A stretch of 6,414 nt of DNA from an uncultured Bacteroidales bacterium (GCA_937901185.1 CALCHR010000069.1:1-6414), one strand, 5' to 3'; shown: positions 1 through 6,359, counted from the stretch's first letter. Made by a program: numbers and translations. Notes: generated from the sequence alone by a model not told the origin.

Positions 1-53
1 TTACTAGGAAAAACTAGAAGTTTACTAAGTTTTCCTAGAAAGCTACTAAGAAA
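1..53 (+). repeat. CTAG/CTAAG repeat element, left copy (inverted relative to the right end)
   Basis: This AT-rich element contains CTAG at 4, 14 and 35 and CTAAG at 25 and 46, separated by short A or T tracts. It matches the reverse complement of 6360-6412 at 46 of 53 positions. Six of the seven mismatches are one block (8-13), where the spacer GAAAAA is replaced by its own reverse complement; the seventh is at position 30. The match stops at 53, and the left side is cut by the window edge, so the full length is unknown. No transposase or recombinase is encoded between the copies. It is most likely a dispersed intergenic repeat. A terminal inverted repeat of a mobile unit is possible but unsupported. 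I do not recognise a named family. Confidence 0.85.
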
Positions 54-76
54 AAGCCCTTGCTATCTTCATTTTT

Positions 77-103
77 TCAGCAGTCAGAAAACAGCGCTGC
101 TGA
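77..103. other. Weak hairpin in the upstream intergenic region
   Basis: TCAGCAG at 77-83 is complementary to CTGCTGA at 97-103, leaving a 13-base loop. An alternative pairing of GTCAG (83-87) with CTGAC (100-104) is also possible. A T run lies just before the stem (72-77) and none lies directly after it, so it does not look like an intrinsic terminator in either direction. It may be the remnant of a regulatory or terminator region of an upstream gene outside the window, or may be meaningless. The rest of 54-190 shows no gene and no other clear signal. Confidence 0.3.
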
Positions 104-196
104 CACTCGTCGACAAAATCTTTTCTTTTGTATAAAAACTGGGGGCAACTACTGTTAAATATGGTAGGTATACAATAATTATTAAAAAAAATATTA

Positions 197-204
197 TAAT
201 TTTG
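197..204 (+). promoter_or_regulatory. Candidate Bacteroidota -7 promoter element for the three-gene operon
   Basis: TAATTTTG at 197-204 matches the TAnnTTTG -7 consensus of the Bacteroidota primary sigma factor exactly. It lies in a strongly AT-rich stretch (about 155-205). No TTTG-type -33 element lies at the expected spacing; the nearest TTTG (127-130) is far too distant. A start site about 6-8 bases downstream would give a leader of roughly 85-90 bases before the ATG at 299. It is the only perfect match I noticed in the upstream region. Confidence 0.5.
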
Positions 205-233
205 CCACAGATTTTAACAGCGACAGATACTTT

Positions 234-246
234 CCCCCAATCGGGG
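234..246 (+). other. Small GC stem in the operon leader
   Basis: CCCC (235-238) and GGGG (243-246) flank AATC and could form a 4-bp stem in the 5' leader, about 50 bases before the start codon. It is short and may have no role. No riboswitch family is recognisable. The following 250-298 is AT-rich and unstructured, which suits translation initiation in Bacteroidota without a Shine-Dalgarno sequence. Confidence 0.2.
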
Positions 247-298
247 AGAGGATTTGTCTTTTTGCTGGTACAAACCAATATATAATATAAATATGTGT

Positions 299-763
299 AT
301 GAAAATTTTACGCACCCTGTTGGCAGCCCTGCTGTTCTTGCCGATAGCCGCGACTGCACAATCGCAACTGGCCATTAAGCTGGTAGACGAGAGCGTAGTG
401 AGATTCGCGCTGACAGACAAACCCGCCATCAGTTTTGAGGGCGATCAGTTGCTCGTCAAGTCGGACGTAGCCGAGGCCGCCTATGCCCGCACCGACGTGG
501 CAGAATTCTACTTTGAGCCGGTAGGCACCTCCATTGAGCAAACCACCGCCGGTCAGCTCCGCTTCAGTTATCTCGACAACGAAACCGTCAGCGTAGAAGG
601 CAGCAAGAGCGCTCTGCAGCTCTACGACCACAGCGGACGCCTGCTCCAAGCACCGGTCAGCACCGTGGGCAACAAGCAAACGCTCAGCCTCAACGCACTG
701 CCCGCCGGAGTCTACCTCATCAAAATCTCCCAACAACAGACTATCAAAATTTTTAAGAAATGA
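299..763 (+). CDS. Small secreted protein with T9SS type A C-terminal sorting domain
   Basis: This 154-residue protein is the first gene of the operon. Residues 1-20 are a Sec signal peptide (MKILRTLL, hydrophobic core, then AATA) with likely cleavage before Gln21. Residues 24-74 form a short beta-rich module with the pattern VDESVVRFALTDKPAISF. Residues from about 85 to the end resemble a T9SS type A sorting domain (Por_Secre_tail family): an LYDHSGRLL strand, LPAGVYLIKI near 134-143, and a Lys-rich end. Such domains take cargo across the outer membrane and are normally removed by the sortase PorU. Little room remains for a separate functional domain, so the role is unknown. ATG299 is preferred because the signal peptide begins there; ATG293 is possible, and a TTG at 254 would place a polar stretch before the signal peptide. 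Its stop overlaps the next start as ATGA. Confidence 0.85.
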   Translation: MKILRTLLAALLFLPIAATAQSQLAIKLVDESVVRFALTDKPAISFEGDQLLVKSDVAEAAYARTDVAEFYFEPVGTSIEQTTAGQLRFSYLDNETVSVEGSKSALQLYDHSGRLLQAPVSTVGNKQTLSLNALPAGVYLIKISQQQTIKIFKK

Positions 764-2562
764 AAAAAATAGCTTTACTCCTCAGCCTTGTACTGGCTTG
801 CACATTCAGCATGTCAGCACAACAGAAATTCACAAAGGCCCTGAAGCCTAAAGTGACTATTGACCCGGGACTCGTGGGAGGCTCAACCATTGCCCTCCCC
901 CATTTGGCCGGCGCATTCTATGCCGTGAACGAAGGCGTAGGTAACTACTACTTCATCGCTACCTCTGTAGAGAGCACTTTCGACTCAAGCACCGGTAACA
1001 TCGAGTTGCACGAGCCGGGATGGAGCGTAGCTTTCGACCTCTACGCCAACCCCACCTCTTCACCCATCCAAATCCCTAACGGCGTATACAGCCTCAACGG
1101 AACAGGTGCAGAATTTACCTGCCACAACGAATACTGCTACGCCATGTATCTGAACGCCAACGGCGACGTAGAAGTTTATGAGTTCAACGGCGACGTAACC
1201 GTAGGCCAGAACGAAAAAGGTGTGACCGAGATTAAGGGTACCATCGACCAAGGCGGCAAGACTACCACCTTCGTGTTCACAGGTCAGCCCGCATTCGAAG
1301 AAACCAACAGCAACCAAGGCGCACTGCCCCGTTTCAGAGAAAACCTCGACCTTAAATTCACCGGTTCATTAGGCTACTACGATGGTAACCTCTTCCAAGC
1401 CAACACAGGTTCGCTTCGCCTCAACCTCTACGACTGCGAGTTCAACACTGAAACCGGTGCCCACAGCGGCGTAGGCCACTGCTTGCAGTTGAGCCTCTTC
1501 AACATTCTCTTCGGCGACCCCAAGAATGCGAAAGTAAGAGCCGGCGTTTACAAGATGGCTCGCAGCTTTGCCAAAGAAACTTGGTTCCCGGGTATGGAAA
1601 TCGACTACATGGGTATGACAACCATCATGGGTACTTTCTGCCAACGCCACGCAGCCGATGGTAGCTACAGCTACTGCTACGCAGCCGACGGAACCGTGAC
1701 CATCGAAGAACTCGAGAACGGCGAATACAAAATCTACGTAGACCTCGTTACCGACGAAGGCTATTACATCAAGGGTACTTACGAAGGTGCCATCACTCGC
1801 ATCATCGACCAGTCTGACGATGAAAGAGGTGCCGTAATCTCTACCCTCGAAGAAGACCTCGAACTTGACCTCAACGGCATCGATACCGCCCGCGTATGGA
1901 AGGCCGATGATATCAACGACTGCAGCCGCTACTACCTTGACATCGGTTCACCCTCAGGCCGCGACGAGTTTGTAGCTAAGCACGGCGGCGACATCTTCCG
2001 CATCGACATGCTCACAGAACTCGGCAAAGAATACTTCCCCGCCGGCGTTTACACCGTAATGGAAGAAGACTACGCACAATACTACAAGCCCTTCGCCTTG
2101 AGAAGAGGTTTCTTTGAAGACGGCGGCGACCTGCGCGGTACACGCTGGTTCCACTTCCTCGAAGACGGCAGCTACATGATTGCCGATGGTCTTGCTCCCG
2201 CATACGGCGGTACAGTATCGCTCGCAGCCAAGGGCGACGGCATCTACCAGATTGACATCGCAGTAGTAGACGACGCCGGCTTCAACATTACCGGTAGCTG
2301 GACAGGCCCCGTAGTAGCAATGTTCGACGTACCTGTGGGCATCGACAAAGCCATCACCGAAGCAGAATACACTTACCTTGACAGCGAAACCATCCTTTTG
2401 GGCAACGTAGCCGCCAACGAGACTGTAAATGTTTACAGCACCAACGGCGCTCTCGTAATGAGCCAAGTAGGCAAAGGCACTATCAGCCTCGCAAACCTGC
2501 CGAAGGGTGTTTATCTTGTAAAAGCAACCAACAAAAATACTTTCAAAGTAGCTAAGCGATGA
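760..2562 (+). CDS. Secreted modular beta-rich protein with T9SS sorting domain, function unknown
   Basis: This is a 600-residue exported protein. Residues 1-20 are a signal peptide (MKKIALLLSLVLA, ending SMSA) before Gln21. Three loosely similar modules follow at about 51-172, 195-350 and 366-525. Each has a central GVY strand (PNGVYSL 107-112, RAGVYKM 261-267, PAGVYTV 427-433), a later G-[DT]-V-[TS] strand, and an ending of alternating strands closing with a TG, EG or TGP turn. Residues from about 537 (TYLDSETILL) to 600 are a T9SS type A tail with VNVYSTNGALV and LPKGVYLVKA, ending in basic KVAKR. No catalytic motif is visible and the composition is acidic and Tyr-rich. A surface adhesin or ligand-binding role is inference only. 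It overlaps both neighbours by 4 bases, so translation is probably coupled and expression shared. Confidence 0.88.
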   Translation: MKKIALLLSLVLACTFSMSAQQKFTKALKPKVTIDPGLVGGSTIALPHLAGAFYAVNEGVGNYYFIATSVESTFDSSTGNIELHEPGWSVAFDLYANPTSSPIQIPNGVYSLNGTGAEFTCHNEYCYAMYLNANGDVEVYEFNGDVTVGQNEKGVTEIKGTIDQGGKTTTFVFTGQPAFEETNSNQGALPRFRENLDLKFTGSLGYYDGNLFQANTGSLRLNLYDCEFNTETGAHSGVGHCLQLSLFNILFGDPKNAKVRAGVYKMARSFAKETWFPGMEIDYMGMTTIMGTFCQRHAADGSYSYCYAADGTVTIEELENGEYKIYVDLVTDEGYYIKGTYEGAITRIIDQSDDERGAVISTLEEDLELDLNGIDTARVWKADDINDCSRYYLDIGSPSGRDEFVAKHGGDIFRIDMLTELGKEYFPAGVYTVMEEDYAQYYKPFALRRGFFEDGGDLRGTRWFHFLEDGSYMIADGLAPAYGGTVSLAAKGDGIYQIDIAVVDDAGFNITGSWTGPVVAMFDVPVGIDKAITEAEYTYLDSETILLGNVAANETVNVYSTNGALVMSQVGKGTISLANLPKGVYLVKATNKNTFKVAKR

Positions 2563-3950
2563 ACAAATTTATAGCATTCATAGCATTCGTACTCCTCGGT
2601 ATCTCCACAGCCTCAGCGCAAGTGGAGTACATGAAGGTACAAAAAGCAGACGGCTCTGTCGTAGAATACAAAGTGGCCGACGTGGAACGCGTCAGCTTCT
2701 ACACCTACACACCTGCCGTACTCAAAAACCAATATGAGTTGAACCGCGAAGTGATAGATATCACCGCTGCTGAAGAAGTGGAAGGCAACAACGAAGTGAA
2801 CACCTACAAACTCTTTGCAGGCGCAGAAACTCCCGCCATCACTATCAGCATCCCCGCAGCCTCTTTCGGCAAGAGCATAGACTTGGCCGAAGGCGTTGAA
2901 GGACTCAGCATCAGCTGCGAAGGCCTTGCCGAAACCACAGCCACAAGCGGAACGCTGAAACTCTCTAAAGACAAGTTTGGCCGCAACCTTACCGTAGCCC
3001 TTGAAGGCCTGTTCGGCGAGAGCGAACTCCGCATCGCCTACACCGGCGCTTTTAGCAAAAGCTACGAAGCCACTAACTCCATGAGCATCATCCCTGCCGA
3101 AGGAGAGGCTTGCGAAGGAAAAGTCAATGCAGTCTTTACCTCTACTGACGCTACCGGCGGTTCTATCCACTTTGCCTTTGGTAACGTAGAAGCCAGCAAG
3201 GCAGAAGACCTCCTCGGCGCCGACTACGCTGTTTGGTTTACGCTCTCAGCCTCCAAACTCTACACCGGCGTCATCGACTTGGCCTCAAACGCTAACAGCT
3301 ACACGCTGCGCTTAATCAACTATGAGACTACCAAGATGGTAGAAAACACCTCCAAGACCACCGGCACTATCACCACACAAATTTCTAATGGCAAAGTGTT
3401 GATCAAGGTGGATGCGCAGCTCGAAGATGGTACAAAGATTGTGGGCGAATACTTCGGCCCGGCCACACAAGTGGAAGACATGAACGTCATCATCCCCGAG
3501 GAGAAAAAGACCAATGGTTTCAAGATTATAGGTCCCAACGGCGATATGATTTCTGAGGCTGCCTTTACTCAACTGCAGACCCGCGAAGTTGATGGCATCA
3601 CCGAGTTCTACTTTATGAAGAGCGAGACCGACACGCCCGACGACCAGTTCCTCACCCCTAAAGCTACTATCAAAACAGACCTTATCAATACCGGTCTGCT
3701 GGAGATTGGCACATTGGGCACTAACAGTTGGAGTGTCACTTACCAAGACCTGCGCTTCGCCTCAGCCGACAACGAGTGGATGCCCGTCTACGACAAAGGC
3801 ACCATGAACATCTCCAAGGACGGCGATACCTACACCATTGAGATAGAGATTTGCGACTCTTACACCATGTGGGGCAGCGTTTATGGTACTCAGAAGATTA
3901 TGAAAATTTACTATGTCGGCACTGCTGTTCCGTATAGTGGAAAAAAATAA
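2559..3950 (+). CDS. Secreted modular beta-rich protein without a T9SS tail, function unknown
   Basis: This 463-residue protein is the last gene of the operon and starts in an ATGA overlap. Residues 1-20 are a signal peptide (MNKFIAFIAFVLLG, ending TASA) before Gln21; there is no lipobox Cys. Residues 22-48 carry a short motif, VQKADGSVVEYKVADVERVSF, resembling the N-terminal module of the first gene. Three beta-rich modules follow at about 58-166, 170-303 and 318-457. Each ends with a strand pattern like GT(L/I/M) then alternating strands and a Y-x-G turn (IAYTGAF, GEYFGPA, IYYVGTA). These endings resemble those in the preceding protein. The C-terminus (VPYSGKK) stops straight after the last module, with no GVY tail. 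It may stay periplasmic, or leave bound to a tailed partner; both are inference. No enzyme motif is visible. The terminator at 3989 follows. Confidence 0.85.
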   Translation: MNKFIAFIAFVLLGISTASAQVEYMKVQKADGSVVEYKVADVERVSFYTYTPAVLKNQYELNREVIDITAAEEVEGNNEVNTYKLFAGAETPAITISIPAASFGKSIDLAEGVEGLSISCEGLAETTATSGTLKLSKDKFGRNLTVALEGLFGESELRIAYTGAFSKSYEATNSMSIIPAEGEACEGKVNAVFTSTDATGGSIHFAFGNVEASKAEDLLGADYAVWFTLSASKLYTGVIDLASNANSYTLRLINYETTKMVENTSKTTGTITTQISNGKVLIKVDAQLEDGTKIVGEYFGPATQVEDMNVIIPEEKKTNGFKIIGPNGDMISEAAFTQLQTREVDGITEFYFMKSETDTPDDQFLTPKATIKTDLINTGLLEIGTLGTNSWSVTYQDLRFASADNEWMPVYDKGTMNISKDGDTYTIEIEICDSYTMWGSVYGTQKIMKIYYVGTAVPYSGKK

Positions 3951-3988
3951 AGGGTTTACCCGTAAGGACTTTTCCAAGTAAGACTGAC

Positions 3989-4046
3989 GAGTGGACGAGT
4001 GAAGCGACCTTTCTCGTAAAGGCCGGCCTCGTCCACTCTCTTTTTT
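3989..4046 (+). terminator. Intrinsic terminator ending the three-gene operon
   Basis: A perfect 11-bp stem, GAGTGGACGAG (3989-3999) with CTCGTCCACTC (4028-4038), is followed by TCTTTTTT (4039-4046). The 28-base loop contains a second stem, CCTTT (4008-4012) with AAAGG (4018-4022). The stem begins 38 bases after the stop of the third gene and 55 bases before the protease start, so it separates the operon from the protease. The left arm lies within a tandem GACGAGTG duplication (3986-4001). Confidence 0.88.
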
Positions 4047-4063
4047 ATGACAAGCAGACAAGG

Positions 4064-4093
4064 TTGCGAAATTCTTTATAGACTCTAATATTA
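4064..4093 (+). promoter_or_regulatory. Possible weak promoter of the protease gene
   Basis: TTG at 4064-4066 and TAATATTA at 4086-4093 are separated by 19 bases, near the usual -33/-7 spacing in Bacteroidota. The -7 element matches TAnnTTTG only partly. A start site just downstream would leave almost no leader before ATG4102. A promoter is expected here because a strong terminator lies immediately upstream, but these exact boxes are uncertain. Confidence 0.25.
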
Positions 4094-4101
4094 TCTTACA
4101 C

Positions 4102-6252
4102 ATGAAACACTTTTTTTCTACCCTACTGCTTTTGGCCTTCGGACTTTCCGTTGCGGCCCAAAAGTTGTCGCCCAACACCGAGGCCTTCTTGCTACGCCCT
4201 GTAGAGAAGAGCGTGCGTGCCCTTGGTCAGCCTGAAGCGACAGTCAAGGCTTATGTAAAAATCAACAGCGCCGATGCCGTGGCCGACATCGAAGCTTTGG
4301 GAGGCGTAGTGAACAGCCGCACCACCAGTTTCCTTACTGCCGAGCTTCCTGTGAATGCGCTCCGTGCCATTTCTGAGTTGGAGAATGTAGACTACGTTCA
4401 GATGGAGTCGGCCATTCAGCCCAAACTTCTTTATGCTCGCAGCATGAGTAACGCCGACGAGGCTCACAGCGCCTATAATACGCTCAAGCGTTCCTACTTT
4501 GGCACCGGCGTGATTATCGGTATTATCGACTGCGGATTTGAATATGGCCACCGCGCTTACTATTCTATGGACGGTTCAGAATACCGCGTGAAGCGCGTAT
4601 GGAATCAGAACTTCAACAGCGGACGCACTCCTAAGGGTTTCAGCTATGGTACTGAGTATACCACCAAGGATGAGATTCTGAATGCCCGCTACGACGTAAA
4701 CTATTCTTACCACGGCGGCCACGTTGCCGGTATTGCCACCGGTGCCGACATGACTTCCGACTTCTACGGTTTCGCTCCCGACGCTGAGATTGTCATCGTG
4801 TCAAACGGCACTTCCAATGTCAACATCACCGACGCTGCTAAGTATATTTTCGACTATGCCAAGTCGGTCAACAAGCCTTGCGTCATCAACATGAGCCTTG
4901 GTAGCCACTACGGCCCGCACGATGGTTCTTCTACCTCCGACCAAATGTTTGAAGAAATGATTGGTCCGGGCCGCATTCTTGTAGGCGCCTGTGGCAACGA
5001 GGGCGAAATCAAATTGCACCTGCACAAGAAGTTCACCGAGAAAGACCTTACGCTCAAGAGCATGATAGGCTATGCCGATGAGAACAACAAGAACGCCCTC
5101 CTCGACATCTGGGGAACTCCGGGCAAGAACTTTACCGTGAAGGGTGTAGTGGTAGACCTTTTGAAGGGCCGCATCATCGCCGAGACGCCCACCGTCAGTT
5201 CTACAGAAGTGGGTGCTCAGCGCGGCGACTTCACCACCAGCACTTGCGGTGTAGATGCTTACATGACCCTCGTTTCTCAATCTTCAAGAGCCTCCAACGG
5301 TCGCCCGAACATCTACATTGAGAGCGTGGCCAACCACATTGCCAGCAACCGCAAGCTCGGCATTATCATCACCGGCGAAGACGGCGGCGAGGTGCACGTA
5401 TGGAACGGCTCATATGGTCCGCTGATTAGCGGCAACAAGAACGGATGGACTGAGGGTGACACAGAATCTACCATCAGCGAAGTGGGTGGTACCGGCAAGG
5501 CCGTTATCTCTGTCGGCTCATACAACACCGTGTTCGAGTATGCCACCTTGTCGGGCGCCGTTTATCAGTTCCCTTCTGCAACTTCCTTGGGCGACATCAG
5601 CTCGTTCTCCAGCAAGGGTCCGACCATCGACGGCCGCGTGAAGCCGGACATCTCGGCTCCCGGTATGATTGTTATTGCTGCTGCCAACAGACAGGCCATC
5701 TATCCTTCTGACGCAGCCGATAAGACCACCTTCAACGGTGAGACCTACTACTACGATGTCAATGCCGGAACCTCTATGGCTGCTCCCTGCGTCACCGGCT
5801 CTATTGCTCTCTGGCTGGAGGCTAATCCCGATCTGACCACAGAGCGTGCCCTTGAGATTCTTAAGGCCACTGCCTCTACCGACGGATTTACCAAAGCTCC
5901 CGGTGCCCATCCCAACAACACTTGGGGACATGGCAAGCTCGACACCTACGCCGGCTTGTTTATTGCCGCTGGCAACGACACAGGCATCCGCCAGGTGGGC
6001 GAAGCGCTTGACGAGGCTGTGGTTCGCAGCAACCGTGCTGCCCACGAAGTGAGCCTCAGTTTCCAGAACAACATGGGTCAGTTGCGCGTGGAGGTAGCCA
6101 CCGCCGCCGGCCGATTGGTTCATAGCGACATCATAGAGAACGCACACCTCGGCAGCAGCCACACTATCTCTACAGCAGGATGGCCCGCCGGCGTTTATAT
6201 CATCTCGCTGAACGGCCCCACCTGCAAGCAGAGCGTGAAGGTGGCTCTCTAA
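4102..6252 (+). CDS. Secreted subtilisin-family (S8) serine protease with T9SS sorting domain
   Basis: This 716-residue protein is an endopeptidase of the subtilisin fold. Residues 1-19 are a signal peptide (ending SVAA) before Gln20. Residues about 46-101 resemble an inhibitor-type propeptide (TVKAYVKINSADAV to VDYVQMES). Catalytic residues are visible: Asp143 in GIIDCGFEYGH, His204 in YHGGHVAGIATG, oxyanion Asn299 in GACGNEG, and Ser558 in AGTSMAAP. The motif FSSKGPTIDGRVKPDISAPG at 502-521 is typical of the family. Residues about 303-465 form a beta-rich insert between the Asn and Ser motifs, as seen in CspA-like S8 proteases, which makes the catalytic region longer than in a simple subtilisin. 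Residues about 650-716 are a T9SS tail (VATAAGRLVHS, WPAGVYIISL, ending SVKVAL). The mature enzyme should act at the surface or outside the cell. Two neighbours of catalytic residues are unusual: Cys144 where Thr or Ser is common, and HGGH instead of HGTH. Substrate unknown. Confidence 0.93.
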   Translation: MKHFFSTLLLLAFGLSVAAQKLSPNTEAFLLRPVEKSVRALGQPEATVKAYVKINSADAVADIEALGGVVNSRTTSFLTAELPVNALRAISELENVDYVQMESAIQPKLLYARSMSNADEAHSAYNTLKRSYFGTGVIIGIIDCGFEYGHRAYYSMDGSEYRVKRVWNQNFNSGRTPKGFSYGTEYTTKDEILNARYDVNYSYHGGHVAGIATGADMTSDFYGFAPDAEIVIVSNGTSNVNITDAAKYIFDYAKSVNKPCVINMSLGSHYGPHDGSSTSDQMFEEMIGPGRILVGACGNEGEIKLHLHKKFTEKDLTLKSMIGYADENNKNALLDIWGTPGKNFTVKGVVVDLLKGRIIAETPTVSSTEVGAQRGDFTTSTCGVDAYMTLVSQSSRASNGRPNIYIESVANHIASNRKLGIIITGEDGGEVHVWNGSYGPLISGNKNGWTEGDTESTISEVGGTGKAVISVGSYNTVFEYATLSGAVYQFPSATSLGDISSFSSKGPTIDGRVKPDISAPGMIVIAAANRQAIYPSDAADKTTFNGETYYYDVNAGTSMAAPCVTGSIALWLEANPDLTTERALEILKATASTDGFTKAPGAHPNNTWGHGKLDTYAGLFIAAGNDTGIRQVGEALDEAVVRSNRAAHEVSLSFQNNMGQLRVEVATAAGRLVHSDIIENAHLGSSHTISTAGWPAGVYIISLNGPTCKQSVKVAL

Positions 6253-6322
6253 AGATTACAGACTCTTACCAAACCCTCGCCCCTCCTTTTTTTAGGACGG
6301 CAGCAGGGGGACAAAAAACATG

Positions 6323-6354
6323 GGAGGCTCACAGTTTTTTTGCTGTGAGCCTCC
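6323..6354. terminator. Perfect 12-bp hairpin after the protease gene, possible terminator
   Basis: GGAGGCTCACAG (6323-6334) pairs perfectly with CTGTGAGCCTCC (6343-6354) around an 8-base loop TTTTTTTG. On the plus strand the stem is followed by TGTCATTTCTT, a poor U tract. On the minus strand it is followed, after a few bases, by TTTTTT (the A run at 6313-6318), so it could better serve a convergent minus-strand gene beyond the window, or work in both directions. It starts 70 bases after the protease stop. The intervening 6253-6322 holds a C-rich stretch and a T run (6287-6293), with only a weak CCCCT/AGGGG pairing. Confidence 0.65.
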
Positions 6355-6359
6355 TGTCA

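Noticed and set aside
1..53. CRISPR array or tandem repeat array at the left edge
   Set aside because: The words are only 4-5 bases with 5-7 base spacers and no repeat-spacer unit of CRISPR size.
254..298. Upstream TTG start adding 15 residues to the first gene
   Set aside because: The added segment is polar and aromatic and would come before a clear signal peptide beginning at ATG299; ATG293 adds only two residues and remains possible.
84..359. 91-residue minus-strand frame across the operon leader
   Set aside because: It crosses the promoter and the first signal peptide and its translation resembles no protein; composition follows the AT-rich leader.
1954..3170. Long minus-strand open frames opposite genes two and three (170 and 185 residues)
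   Set aside because: They lie wholly inside well-supported plus-strand genes, have low-complexity Ala/Val/Gly/Phe-rich translations, and show no recognisable domain or signal.
760..3950. Polysaccharide utilisation locus (SusC/SusD pair)
   Set aside because: No TonB-dependent receptor, SusD-like lipoprotein or glycoside hydrolase motif is visible, and none of the signal peptides has a lipobox.
5518..6162. 214-residue minus-strand open frame opposite the protease
   Set aside because: It is the shadow of the GTSMAAP catalytic region and sorting tail, with no plausible domain.
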